NCBI GenBank assembly: GCA_965200955.1
Contig: OZ241742.1
Coordinates: forward strand, 558,001 to 622,000
DNA length: 64,000 nt
Direction: 5' to 3'
Source: Bin80 sp026708685
Lineage (GTDB): Bacteria; Bacteroidota; Rhodothermia; Rhodothermales; Bin80
Shown here: in pieces, positions 1-8,989 of the stretch
How positions within the stretch are numbered: the first letter of the stretch is position 1
Layout: each line of letters starts with the position of its first letter
Made by a program: the position numbers and the translations under genes
The notes under the pieces: model-generated
Told to the model about the DNA's origin: nothing
Databases searched by the model: none
Seen by the model: only the letters and a program-made list of their open reading frames with translations

Positions 1-2
1 AA

Positions 3-755
3 GCAGGTGCTGGTTTTATGCCACAGTTCTCGAGAAAGTCGGACGGTAGTTTTGACTATGACAACCCAATCGTAAAGCCAGAACAGCTCATTGATGTTGA
101 ATTAGGTGGTCGGTATGAGAGCCGTTTACTGCGTATGCAACTCGCAGCTTATTGGATGGAATTCAGAGATGAGATTGTGCCGAGTGGCGGACTGGATCAG
201 TTCGGTGTGCCGCGGACTGGGAATGCGGATCGTACCCGACATATCGGGGTTGAACTGGAAGTCTCGGCACGCATTTTACCTGAGCTGAATGCATTTGCGA
301 ATGCGACATTGAGTCGTAACCGAATTATCAAATTTACCGAGTACACAACGCTGCCTGACTTTAGTGTTGCTCCGAGTAATCGTGCTGGCAATCCGATAGC
401 GGGGTTTCCAGCCCATAGCGGCAATCTTGGAATCACCTATGAGAAATCAGGCTTAACGCTTCGTGCAGATGCACGACTGGCAGGGGTGCAGTATGTCGAT
501 AATGGTGGAGGACGAACAACGGAGGGTGTTGTGGATGACAATCTCAAGGTAGATCCCTACACACTGGTTTCGGCGACGGTGCAATGGACATTTCCTGAAC
601 GGTCATTGCTGAGGGGGTTGAAGTTTTCCCTTGATATCAACAATGTTTTGGATTCAAAAGTACTCCTATATGGGAATGCTGGCTTTGGTGCTCCACAGTT
701 TTTTCCAGCGGCAACGCGACATGTATTTTTGAGAGCACAATACAAGATCTGGTAA
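3..755 (+). CDS. TonB-dependent receptor, C-terminal part (5' end outside window)
   Basis: The reading frame is already open at the left edge, so this is the last ~250 residues of a longer gene; the ATG at 18 is internal. The protein is a run of alternating amphipathic strands typical of an outer-membrane beta-barrel. It contains the late-barrel segments usual in TonB-dependent receptors (NADRTRHIGVELEVSARI, then a hydrophobic FSLDINNVLDSKV strand) and ends in the aromatic C-terminus QYKIW recognised by the BAM machinery. Such receptors import siderophores, vitamin B12 or oligosaccharides using TonB energy. The N-terminal plug, TonB box and any SusC-like features lie outside the window, so substrate cannot be inferred. 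No partner gene follows: the next gene is a broken LRR gene on the other strand. Confidence 0.88.
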   Translation, partial: AGAGFMPQFSRKSDGSFDYDNPIVKPEQLIDVELGGRYESRLLRMQLAAYWMEFRDEIVPSGGLDQFGVPRTGNADRTRHIGVELEVSARILPELNAFANATLSRNRIIKFTEYTTLPDFSVAPSNRAGNPIAGFPAHSGNLGITYEKSGLTLRADARLAGVQYVDNGGGRTTEGVVDDNLKVDPYTLVSATVQWTFPERSLLRGLKFSLDINNVLDSKVLLYGNAGFGAPQFFPAATRHVFLRAQYKIW

Positions 756-817
756 TTGATGTCATGGGTCGTTGAATATCTTTGAATGTTCATTCAGATC
801 ATCACGGCAGTGGTCGA

Positions 818-1625
818 TCAGCGAACCTTAATAAAACTTCTCGTGTGCATCACTTTTCCCACATAATCATCTACAGTCAATCGATATAGGTACATTCCAG
901 GGGGGAAGCGAAAGGTTACGTAACGGTATTTCTCGCTCCCATCCAGCTTGTATGCTCACAGGCGAAAGTTGATATACAACCCTACCGGTAATATCCACTA
1001 AGTCCACGCTTATATGGGCATTGTAAGGCAGGTCAAATCGTAGGCTCGTAGATTCTTGAAAAGGATTCGGGTAGTTGCCGTGCAAAACGAAATCCGTAGG
1101 GATGGAACTTGATTGCTCAATGGAAACATTAGGTTCACAAATCTCCCCACTCCAAGAATCAACACGTTGGAGCCAACCTTGGAATTCATCATCTGATGGA
1201 GCACACAGCCCATTTTTTGCAGGAAAAAGAAATTCGTCTATGAATGGTATTGTAATAAAAGTTCTGGGGATAGTACCTGTCAATTGATTATTGTTCAGAT
1301 CTATATTACTAAGATTATGCGACAGGTTACCTAACTCTGGGGGAATGCTACCCGTCAACTGGTTGTTCCTCAGATAAAGACTAGGTCTCAGAGAATCACT
1401 CTCTCCTGATACACTTACCCCAACTCAAGAATTCAACTCATTCATAGACATTGGGACAGTAGTTGTATCCCAAACCGCGTTGTTTCTCCATTCTCCCCCG
1501 TTTGTTGCGGCATCAAGGGTGGTTAATGTCGCATGAGTTTCTTCAATTAGATTCCGATCAATTTGTGCGATCGACACATGAAACGAAGGAGAAAACAGCA
1601 TAATAATTGAAAATAACCTGAGCAT
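818..1625 (-). pseudogene. Broken LRR protein with T9SS C-terminal domain
   Basis: Read leftward, an ATG at 1625 opens a signal peptide (MLRLFSIIMLF...) and a capping segment (LDAATNGGEWRNNAVWD) like the one before the LRRs of the protease at 38375. Frame then stops at a TGA at 1425-1427, where related proteins have Trp. The same frame continues through one or two LRRs (NNQLTGSIPPELGNL), a Cys-containing cap (GLCAPSDDEFQGWL) and a T9SS sorting domain (HGNYPNPF). Near the end a run of six G at 900-905 (five expected) shifts the frame: removing one base restores PGMYLYRLTVDDYVGK and a stop at 818. Two independent lesions make this a pseudogene rather than a single read error. It also has far fewer repeats than its relatives. 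Confidence 0.82.
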
Positions 1626-1735
1626 GGAAAAGAGGTAAAAGAGTAAGATCTGCGTGTGCTAATTAAGTTAGTCAAAATATTACTTTTTGGAACCATTCAG
1701 ATATAGATTGGTAAAATGGACATGTTGATTCATTC

Positions 1736-2005
1736 ATGGCAAGGAAAGACAAAATAGCTCCATTTGAGTTTTTGCCAACAAGAGCATTTTCCTTGTTGCG
1801 TAAATGGATGGAAGGCGGATCTCTGACAGAATCAGAGACCCACGAACTAGTAGAAATTCAAAAAGAAATGCCAGTTACAACCTTTAAATCTGAGTTTGAC
1901 ATGTTCAGACGTGAGCTGAACTCAATGAAATGGCTTTTAGGGATTTTAGGAACTGCGGGGCTATCACTCCTGACTATTATTCTGGTACATCTGCTAAGTC
2001 AGTAG
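1736..2005 (+). CDS. Small coiled-coil protein with C-terminal membrane anchor
   Basis: This 89-residue protein has a basic start (MARKDKIAPF), a charged helical middle (residues ~25-65, heptad-like) and one hydrophobic helix at ~69-88 (LLGILGTAGLSLLTIILVHL) that ends almost at the C-terminus. The layout is tail-anchored, with the soluble part in the cytoplasm. It recalls the DUF1640/CCDC90-like group (coiled coil plus terminal TM helix), but I cannot identify a family. A decayed stretch with a similar coiled-coil-plus-TM layout lies directly downstream at 2121-2312, so the two may be relatives. No operon partner and no recognisable ribosome-binding site. Confidence 0.5.
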   Translation: MARKDKIAPFEFLPTRAFSLLRKWMEGGSLTESETHELVEIQKEMPVTTFKSEFDMFRRELNSMKWLLGILGTAGLSLLTIILVHLLSQ

Positions 2006-2120
2006 ATCAAGCCGTTTTGCTAATCTTGAGCAATTCACTGATTTTATCATGGAAGATCAAAATTCAACCTTGATCTTAGCGATTTCTCATTTTTTCGAAA
2101 TTATGTCTTGACCCAGTCAA

Positions 2121-2312
2121 GGCGAACGAGTTCACGAACGCATTGGCAACATAGCCTCGGCAAAAATCGTTTCACATCTGGAGTCAAAGATTGATGCTCA
2201 GAGTTTTGAGACATAATCTTATTGTGGCCTGATAAGTGCATGATTCACCATTGCCCTCGGAGTTGGTGGGTGGTTGATAGCGATTTCTTATGCGGTGGAG
2301 GCTAATCTTTTT
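2121..2312 (+). pseudogene. Relic of a coiled-coil/TM protein (DUF1640-like)
   Basis: Reading from 2121 gives ERVHERIGNIASAKIVSHL, then ESKIDAQSFET, a TAA, SYCGLISA, a TGA, and FTIALGVGGWLIAIS. If the TAA is read as Gln (CAA) and the TGA as Trp (TGG), the result is a charged helix followed by a membrane helix, the C-terminal layout of DUF1640-type proteins. Both stops are one transition away from the expected codon. No start and no upstream partner were found. This is pattern recognition only, with no alignment. Confidence 0.42.
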
Positions 2313-2754
2313 AGCATTCTTTCGGGTTTGCTTATTGAGGGAAATTTAGTGGACTTTGATATACTATACTACATTAAACTTGTCACAATCCTAAATCTTG
2401 ACTTCTTTCCCGATGGGAGGATCCTTCATGGGCGGGATGACACTATCACGGACATCTGTGGAGCCCACTTGTGATCTCCCCAAGAAAGAGGTTGTAGAAC
2501 TTTCGCTCGGGCATAGTCAGACTCAAGCATCAAAGGAGAAGTAGAACGATATGAAGTATTTCAAAATGAAGAGTGATAAAGTGTTGAGTAACCAGTGGAG
2601 TCCTTAACTTGCTAAATTGGTAACCCAGGCTAGTGTACACCTTTATCCCCGAATCAAGAGGGAATCATCTCAAGTTTCAGATTACTACTTACGGCATCAG
2701 CAGAAATCGCTTCCTCAAGATGTCGTGTATATCTGTACCATTTCGTAGGTGAAA

Positions 2755-3154
2755 TTATTCTTGCTGACGTAAGTCCTCAATAACCTCTTCCATATAGTTT
2801 CAGAACCTTTGTAATGGCTCATTATTGACTCTACTCAAAAGAATCTGTCGTATACGATGACCACCCCAAAATTCCGAAGCATGCAGTCCTGCATCTCGGA
2901 TCTATATATTCTCACTCATCAAGGCTTTGCCCATGATCACTGCTCGCCAAACCTCAGTTCCAAGTCTACCATGTCGCCCTAGACATTGTTAGAATGGAAG
3001 CTGATAATGTAGGATTTTCCGTATCATTACACAGCTTGGAAAACAAATGTAGCACGCAATCTTCATCCGTTGATGCAAACGCCTCGGAAATAATATCTTC
3101 AGCAGGATGATGCCTGCCTTCTTCAAGCGGTTTACAATGGAATGACCAATACAA
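2755..3154 (-). pseudogene. Decayed gene fragment, family unknown
   Basis: Read leftward, 3154-2966 encodes a coding-like, acidic helical segment (EEGRHHPAEDIISEAFASTD then CVLHLFSKLCNDTENPTLSA) and then stops. A shift to another frame continues with GRHGRLGTEVWRAVIMGKAL, an in-frame TAG, IRDAGLHASEFWGG, a TGA, and NYMEEVIEDLRQQE ending at 2755. The periodic helical pattern resembles alpha-helical repeat proteins of the HEAT kind, but no family is assigned. At least one frameshift and two internal stops mean it cannot make a full protein. Confidence 0.4.
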
Positions 3155-3422
3155 TCATTCCTTCAGATGTACATATCCTTGCATCTCATTTTTGAGATAG
3201 GCTTTTTGGTCTGCAATCCCCATTTAGTGCAAAGTCTGAAAGTTTAGTATGAAAGTTATAGTCGATCAGCAAAATCTGGCAAGGAGCAAGTGACGCTAAA
3301 CGTCTATTTGATCAGACAACAAAAGATACAACAGCAAAGCCTGCAATCCAAATAGGCTATAACGCAGAAATTAAATCTGTTCTGAGGACGGTACCGAGTA
3401 TGAACTCAATATTGACAAAACC

Positions 3423-5741
3423 ATGAACGATGCGTTTAACGAGGATACAGTCCAGAAATTCATGGATCCCACAATACTTGTAGACGAAAAAATCGCTCTT
3501 GAGCATGGACTCACAGAGCAGGAATATCGGTGGATATTAGAGCGGATGGGTAGAATCCCTACCATCACAGAGATAGGCATATATTCTGTGATGTGGAGTG
3601 AGCACTGCTCATACAAAAACTCCATTGCCGTCTTAAAGACACTTCCCAGAGAAGGTGAAGCTCTTCTGGTGGGGGCGGGAGATGAGAATGCAGGACTGGT
3701 CGATATAGGGGATGGGCTCGCCGTTGCCTTTAAGATTGAAAGCCACAATCATCCCTCAGCTGTTGAACCGTATCAGGGGGCGGCCACGGGGGTAGGCGGA
3801 ATCCATCGGGATATCTTTACCATGGGAGCTCGCCCCATCTGTGCCTTGAATTCACTTCGGTTTGGTTCACTGCAACAGAGTCGAGTCCGATATCTCTTTG
3901 ATGGTGTCGTACGCGGTATTGGAGACTATGGAAATTCTTTTGGAGTTCCAACCGTCGCAGGAGAAGTCTATTTTGATCCAGCGTACGAAGGAAACCCTCT
4001 GGTGAATGCCATGAGTGTAGGCATTGTGAAAACAGATGCAACCGCATCGGCGATCGCGAAAGGGCCAGGCAATAAGGTGTTTATCGTTGGTTCTGCTACT
4101 GGAAGGGATGGTATCCACGGTGCAACCTTTGCATCAGAAGAAATTACCGAAGAGAGCGAGCAAAAACGCCCAAGTGTGCAAGTAGGCGATCCCTTTACTG
4201 AAAAATTGCTGTTGGAAGCGACCCTTGAGGCACTCGCAGCGGATGTCGTGGTCGGGATTCAGGATATGGGGGCGGCAGGAATCACCTGTTCATCCTGTGA
4301 AATGAGTGCAAAAGGGGGTGCGGGCATGCGTTTGAATCTGGATCATGTACCTGTTCGTGAGCCGAACATGACGGCCTATGAAATCATGCTCTCCGAAAGT
4401 CAGGAGCGCATGCTTCTGGTCTGTGTACCAGGAAAAGAAGAAACCCTTGTGCAGATCTTTGAAAAATGGGATTTGCATGCGGTGTGTATAGGAGAAGTAA
4501 CCGATACTGGGCGAGTGCAAGTGCACTATCGGGGCGAACTCGTTGCTGATGTGGAAGCGGATCACTTGGTCCTTGGAGGAGGAGCCCCCATCTATCATCG
4601 CGAAGTGCGTCAGCCACAATATCTACATACTTCAGGCAATATTCCAGAATTGGACGATCTTAAACTTGGTGAGGTTCAGAGTGCATTGATGCACCTCCTC
4701 GCATCCCCCAATATTGCATCCAAGCAGTGGGTGTATGAGCAGTATGATACGATGGTACGTACTGGCACTGTTTTGGGGCCAGGTCCAAGTGATGCTGCTG
4801 TCGTACGTATCAAAAACTCAAATAAAGGACTTGCAGTGACAACCGACTGTAATGGTCGGTATGTCTATCTGAATCCACGCAAAGGAGGACAGATTGCTGT
4901 GGCAGAAGCTGCCCGCAATGTAGTATGTTCAGGAGGAACTCCTGTGGCGATTACAAACTGTCTTAACTTTGGTAATCCATATAAACCAGAGGTCTACTGG
5001 ACCTTCAGGGAAGCTGTTGCTGGAATGAGTGATGCCTGCAGGATGTTGAATACTCCTGTCACAGGGGGGAATGTTTCCTTCTATAATGAAAATCCTGATG
5101 GGGCTGTCTTTCCAACGCCGACCATTGGAATGTTGGGTGTGATGAAGGATATTGAAGTGCACACAACACTGGCAGGGTTTTCTGCCCCGGGGCATCTCAT
5201 TTATCAACTGAGTCCAGAGAATTGGAGTTTTCGAGGAGAGATTGAGGATCTTGGAGGAACAGAGTATTTAAGCCACTGCTGTGGACTGATCTGTGGAGAT
5301 GCTCCCTACATGGATCTGTTTGAAGAGCATGAAGTCCAACGCGCAACGCTCGCCCTGATTCAGAAAGGAGTGATTCAAAGTGCTCATGATGTATCGGATG
5401 GAGGACTCTTAGTAGCGATTGCAGAGAGTGTTCTGTTTTCAGACGGACTTGGTGCAGAGATTGAGATCATACCAGAGACTCCGCTTCGTAGGGATGCTCT
5501 ACTGTTTGGGGAATCACAGTCAAGGATTGTATTGACCCTATCTCAATCAGATATGGAGCAGGTGCATACGATTTTGATGGATCATCCCAGAGTCCAGTTG
5601 ACCTTCTTAGGTAAGGTGCAGAACCATTCAGATCTATCGGTGAAGGTGGATGGCCAACAGGTAGTTCGTACGACGATCCATGAGATGAAACAGGAATACT
5701 TTGGGAGTATTCCAAGATCCATGGAACGCACAACATCATAG
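3423..5741 (+). CDS. purL: Phosphoribosylformylglycinamidine synthase subunit PurL
   Basis: PurL converts FGAR, ATP and glutamine-derived ammonia to FGAM in step four of de novo purine synthesis. At 772 residues this is the small PurL form, which works with separate PurQ (glutaminase) and PurS subunits; neither is in the window. Visible hallmarks are the N-terminal H-rich motif (YSVMWSEHCSYKNS), the nucleotide-binding signature IESHNHPSAVEPYQGAATGV, and the second AIRS-like half with NCLNFGNP and TGGNVSFYNE. The start at 3423 gives the usual N-terminus (MNDAFNEDTVQKF...). The ATG follows an A-rich leader without a Shine-Dalgarno. It stands alone, followed by trxA after 68 bases. Confidence 0.97.
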   Translation: MNDAFNEDTVQKFMDPTILVDEKIALEHGLTEQEYRWILERMGRIPTITEIGIYSVMWSEHCSYKNSIAVLKTLPREGEALLVGAGDENAGLVDIGDGLAVAFKIESHNHPSAVEPYQGAATGVGGIHRDIFTMGARPICALNSLRFGSLQQSRVRYLFDGVVRGIGDYGNSFGVPTVAGEVYFDPAYEGNPLVNAMSVGIVKTDATASAIAKGPGNKVFIVGSATGRDGIHGATFASEEITEESEQKRPSVQVGDPFTEKLLLEATLEALAADVVVGIQDMGAAGITCSSCEMSAKGGAGMRLNLDHVPVREPNMTAYEIMLSESQERMLLVCVPGKEETLVQIFEKWDLHAVCIGEVTDTGRVQVHYRGELVADVEADHLVLGGGAPIYHREVRQPQYLHTSGNIPELDDLKLGEVQSALMHLLASPNIASKQWVYEQYDTMVRTGTVLGPGPSDAAVVRIKNSNKGLAVTTDCNGRYVYLNPRKGGQIAVAEAARNVVCSGGTPVAITNCLNFGNPYKPEVYWTFREAVAGMSDACRMLNTPVTGGNVSFYNENPDGAVFPTPTIGMLGVMKDIEVHTTLAGFSAPGHLIYQLSPENWSFRGEIEDLGGTEYLSHCCGLICGDAPYMDLFEEHEVQRATLALIQKGVIQSAHDVSDGGLLVAIAESVLFSDGLGAEIEIIPETPLRRDALLFGESQSRIVLTLSQSDMEQVHTILMDHPRVQLTFLGKVQNHSDLSVKVDGQQVVRTTIHEMKQEYFGSIPRSMERTTS

Positions 5742-5765
5742 TCAACAAATCTCAAATTAAATACG

Positions 5766-5771
5766 TATAAT
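5766..5771 (+). promoter_or_regulatory. Possible -10 box upstream of trxA
   Basis: A perfect TATAAT lies 38 bases before the trxA start in an AT-rich gap. No good -35 sits 16-18 bases upstream. It matches a sigma-70-like -10, but Bacteroidota house sigma factors prefer a TAnnTTTG-type box, so this is tentative. Confidence 0.3.
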
Positions 5772-5809
5772 TCTCTCAACTCTCTATCATTCACATTTCA
5801 TCAAAATTC

Positions 5810-6133
5810 ATGTCAGCAATAGAATTTACCGACGCTAACTTTCAGTCGGAGGTATTAGAATCCAGTGTTCCTGTACTGGTGGACTTTTGGGCGGAATGGT
5901 GTGGGCCATGCCGTGCCATTGCTCCAGTCATTACTGAGTTGGCTACCGAATATTCGGGTAAAGCCAAAATCGGGAAGGTGGATGTGGATTCAAATCCACA
6001 AACAGCGATGAACTACAATGTAAGATCCATTCCTACGCTGTTGTTTTTTGTAGATGGACAGGTTCGCGATCAGATGATCGGATCCGCGAGCAAGCGTGAG
6101 TTCCAAAAGAAACTTGACGCACTTGTTGGGTAA
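5810..6133 (+). CDS. trxA: Thioredoxin
   Basis: A 107-residue single-domain thioredoxin, the standard length. The redox motif WCGPC has its cysteines at 31 and 34, and the cis-Pro loop is present (RSIPTLLFF). There is no signal peptide, so it acts in the cytoplasm as a dithiol reductant for ribonucleotide reductase, methionine sulfoxide reductase and peroxiredoxins. The gene for thioredoxin reductase follows 120 bases later on the same strand, so oxidised product and its NADPH-dependent reductase are encoded together. Confidence 0.97.
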   Translation: MSAIEFTDANFQSEVLESSVPVLVDFWAEWCGPCRAIAPVITELATEYSGKAKIGKVDVDSNPQTAMNYNVRSIPTLLFFVDGQVRDQMIGSASKREFQKKLDALVG

Positions 6134-6253
6134 TGAGCGTGTGAGCCTCTCATTATCTATCATCCGCCAGATCAATGATACTGATGTCTGGTCGGTGAAA
6201 GTCATCTTGTCTGTTAAGTGTTACACCATCTTTGATCACATGTCTGTCTCCTA

Positions 6254-7210
6254 ATGGCACCAGATTCATCCACGGCTCCCCACAGCGAAACACATCGCGT
6301 GGTGATCATCGGTTCGGGTCCGGCGGGCTACACCGCTGCACTCTATGCGGCACGTGCAAATCTCTCACCGATTGTGTATTCGGGACTTGAACCCGGCGGT
6401 CAGTTGACGACGACAACGGATGTTGAAAATTACCCCGGATACGTAGAGGGTGTCCTCGGCCCGGCGATGATGGACGATTTCAAAGCACAGGCAGTTCGGT
6501 TTGGGGCAGAGGTACGCTATGGTAAGGTCACCCATCTGGATCCATCAGAGAGGCCTTTCAGGCTCTTGATTGATGATGAGACACCGATTCTTTCCGATAC
6601 CGTCATCATTGCAACAGGTGCATCAGCACGCTATCTCGGACTAGACAATGAAAAACGTCTCCTTGGTCGGGGAGTTTCGGCATGTGCAACCTGTGATGGA
6701 GCATTTTTTCGGGGTATGGAACTGGCGATCGTTGGTGGTGGTGATACGGCCATGGAAGAGGCACTCTTTTTAACAAGATTTGCCAGTAAGGTATGGTTAA
6801 TTCATCGACGAGATCAACTTCGGGCTTCAAAAATTATGCAACAGCGCGTTCTGGATCACCCGAACATAGAAATCATCTGGAATACCATCGTTACCGATGT
6901 ACTCGGTGAGGACGAAGTGACAGGGGTGCTTGTCAAAAATGTTCAGGATCAATTAGAACGAGATTTGCCCGTTGGTGGATTTTTTGTCGCCATAGGACAT
7001 ACTCCGAATACGTCACTATTCCAGTCGTGGTTAGAAATGGATGACCAAGGGTATATCAAAACAAAACCGGGCTCCACCCAAACCAATATAGAAGGCATTT
7101 TTGCATGTGGAGATGCCCAAGATCATGTATACAGACAGGCGGTTACTGCGGCAGGGACGGGATGCATGGCAGCCATAGATGCGGAGAGGCTGTTGGCCTC
7201 AGGTCTTTAA
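6254..7210 (+). CDS. trxB: Thioredoxin-disulfide reductase
   Basis: A 318-residue low-molecular-weight flavoprotein reductase that passes electrons from NADPH through FAD to thioredoxin. An N-terminal FAD Rossmann motif (GSGPAGYTAAL, ~20-30), the redox-active CATC (Cys144, Cys147), a second nucleotide-binding loop (GGGDTAMEEAL) and the C-terminal FAD contact (FACGDAQDHVYRQA) are all visible. The order FAD-NADPH-FAD is that of bacterial TrxB. It follows trxA. The last 12 bases overlap the 3' end of the opposing proline dehydrogenase gene, so the two transcripts converge. Confidence 0.96.
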   Translation: MAPDSSTAPHSETHRVVIIGSGPAGYTAALYAARANLSPIVYSGLEPGGQLTTTTDVENYPGYVEGVLGPAMMDDFKAQAVRFGAEVRYGKVTHLDPSERPFRLLIDDETPILSDTVIIATGASARYLGLDNEKRLLGRGVSACATCDGAFFRGMELAIVGGGDTAMEEALFLTRFASKVWLIHRRDQLRASKIMQQRVLDHPNIEIIWNTIVTDVLGEDEVTGVLVKNVQDQLERDLPVGGFFVAIGHTPNTSLFQSWLEMDDQGYIKTKPGSTQTNIEGIFACGDAQDHVYRQAVTAAGTGCMAAIDAERLLASGL

Positions 7211-8056
7211 AAGAGTGCGTAACAGAAAAGAAACATTCTCTGGGCGTTCCCGAAGCCGGCGAACATAATAAGGGAGCCACTTACGACCGTAAGGGACATA
7301 GACACGCATATTGTATCCCTCGGCGGCGATGGCTTGATGGGTATGTGGTCGTAGACCATAGAGCATTTGAAATTCAAATCTGGAAGGATCAATCCCCCTC
7401 TGTGTGGCATATGACTTCGTTGCATGAATTAAGATGTCGTCATGGGTGGCAATGGCGGGATAATGTCCATGCTCCAATAACGTCTGCATGCAGGTCTTAA
7501 ACTGAGCACGGATCTGTGACATTCGATGCAGTGCAATGGCAGGAGATTCTCGGTAGGCACCTTTACACAGACGCACCCGCGCTCCCAACCTGCACATGTG
7601 CTCAACATCTCGGGGTGTACGCTTGAGATAGGCCTGCAGGACGGGGCCGACATGATCGGGATAGTCCCCGAAGACGGACTCAAAAATACGAAGGGTTGAG
7701 TTGAGGATGGAACTGCCTTCCATGTCCAAACGGACGAACGCATTTAAACGACGGGCTTCATCCAAAATGTGGCTAAGATTCACAAGGCAGAAATCCTCGT
7801 CAATGACTTGCCCTATCATGGAGAGTTTGATGGAGATGTTGCGGTCTACGTTTCGTTCTGAAGCTAGAGCTTGCAGGAGTTGGATGTAGGCATCTTTGCC
7901 TCGCTGGGCATCATCCTTACAGGTGACATGCTCTCCTAATAAGTCCACCGTCGCCAATAGTCCTTGATCAGCGAGCCCTTGAATGACAGGCAGGGTTCCA
8001 CGCAGGGTTTCAGCAGCAACAAACCCACGAGCAATCATGAAGGGCAAGCGAATCAT
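7199..8056 (-). CDS. Proline dehydrogenase (PutA-type FAD barrel, monofunctional)
   Basis: The 285-residue protein matches the catalytic TIM barrel of proline dehydrogenase, which oxidises proline to pyrroline-5-carboxylate and hands electrons from FAD to the quinone pool. Characteristic parts are VSIKLS-like ISIKLSMIGQ, RLCKGAYRES (substrate/FAD contact), ATHDD, and the C-terminal FEFQMLYGLRP and RVYVPYGRKWLPYYVRRL. There is no aldehyde dehydrogenase domain, so it is the single-function form. An in-frame stop lies 11 codons upstream of the ATG at 8056, so the N-terminus is slightly shorter than in most relatives. It may be cotranscribed with the HAD gene 166 bases upstream. Confidence 0.9.
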   Translation of the reverse strand: MIRLPFMIARGFVAAETLRGTLPVIQGLADQGLLATVDLLGEHVTCKDDAQRGKDAYIQLLQALASERNVDRNISIKLSMIGQVIDEDFCLVNLSHILDEARRLNAFVRLDMEGSSILNSTLRIFESVFGDYPDHVGPVLQAYLKRTPRDVEHMCRLGARVRLCKGAYRESPAIALHRMSQIRAQFKTCMQTLLEHGHYPAIATHDDILIHATKSYATQRGIDPSRFEFQMLYGLRPHTHQAIAAEGYNMRVYVPYGRKWLPYYVRRLRERPENVSFLLRTLLKT

Positions 8057-8222
8057 CCAGCGATGGAACTCTGCGGTCTAACAGGTAAAGAGCTTGAGTG
8101 TAACCTTGCAGTAAATCTGTTCGTAGGAAAAGATAGAGTCTCCGTTGAGTGGGAGCATGGCATCGCAGTCCTGGGCAAAGGTTCTGCGGTGCCTTTTTTA
8201 AGAGTTGTACCAAATACGGTGG

Positions 8223-8960
8223 TTACGGTTTACCCCATTCGCCTGGGTTGGCGATCGTGTGTGGGAGCATGTCAGGATCGGTGACAATCACATGTGCACC
8301 GCGATCTAGAAGAAGTTTACCGTGGCTGTCTGGATTTAGATAAGAGGGAATGAAACCGATGGCCGACATTCCAGCAGCACGGGCAGCCACCATGTCATCG
8401 ACCGAATCTCCAATGTAGACGGAATCCTCAGCGTGGACGGACAAACCGGCACCACGCACGATTCCCAACGCATACAATAAAGGAAATGGATCTGGCTTTT
8501 TCCGATCATCCTGTTTCTCTTGGGGAACCAGAAGAGAAAAAAACTTTCGCCATCCAAACCTGTCAAGGGCCCAGTTGGCTTCGTCCCTTGGTCGTCCAGT
8601 GACAATTCCTAATACATGTCCTTGATCTTTCAACTCTTGAAGGGTTGCCGTCTGAATGATGGGAGATTCCTCCATGATAAATCCATCCCAGTCGTTTCCT
8701 CGGTAGCGGCGCTGAAATTCGTTAACGATTCGATCGATTGTGACTTCCATTCCAAAATCCCCGACGATTTCGTGTGTGAGGACCCAATCATCATTGAACC
8801 CTCCACGATTCTTGTATCGCTGAATCATGTCGGGTGTCACATCCTTCCCCGTAAAGAAATAAACCGTCTCCTCTATCGCCCGCCGGTAGGAGCCAGATAC
8901 ATTGACCAGAACACCGTCCATATCAAAGAGGACCAGAGAGAGCAGAGGTGAGGTGTCCAT
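8223..8960 (-). CDS. HAD-superfamily hydrolase (phosphatase-like)
   Basis: This 245-residue HAD protein carries the nucleophile motif FDMDGVLVNVSGSYRRAI (DxDG, first Asp nucleophile). A helical cap follows (FFTGKDVTPDMIQRYKNRGG), then motif II threonine (GIVTGRP), the motif III lysine region (RKKPDPFPLL) and motif IV (YIGDSVDDMVAARAAG). The cap with the paired Tyr/Phe and NRGGFNDDW segment resembles the subgroup annotated TIGR01548 (HAD-IA, hypothetical 1), whose substrate is uncertain. Phosphoglycolate or a sugar phosphate is possible. It lies 29 bases downstream of rho, probably in the same transcript. The ATG at 8960 is chosen over a TTG one codon upstream. Confidence 0.88.
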   Translation of the reverse strand: MDTSPLLSLVLFDMDGVLVNVSGSYRRAIEETVYFFTGKDVTPDMIQRYKNRGGFNDDWVLTHEIVGDFGMEVTIDRIVNEFQRRYRGNDWDGFIMEESPIIQTATLQELKDQGHVLGIVTGRPRDEANWALDRFGWRKFFSLLVPQEKQDDRKKPDPFPLLYALGIVRGAGLSVHAEDSVYIGDSVDDMVAARAAGMSAIGFIPSYLNPDSHGKLLLDRGAHVIVTDPDMLPHTIANPGEWGKP

Positions 8961-8989
8961 CAAAAGCTTCCAGTGAAAACTGAGAAAAA

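Larger units (their letters stand above)
2006..3422. other. 1.4-kb gene-poor spacer with relics
   Basis: No intact gene is convincing here. Two stretches look like decayed coding sequence (2121-2312 on + and 2755-3154 on -). The rest (about 2313-2754 and 3155-3422) has frequent stops in all frames, and I see no tRNA, hairpin terminator or repeat in it. The purL promoter presumably lies in the last 150 bases, but no clear boxes are visible. Confidence 0.6.

Noticed and set aside
1425..1427. TGA recoded as Trp
   Set aside because: TGA ends other clear genes in the window, such as gnd and ndk, so a lesion is simpler.
8010..8213. Upstream frame that might extend proline dehydrogenase
   Set aside because: It is in another frame and its translation does not resemble the enzyme's N-terminus.
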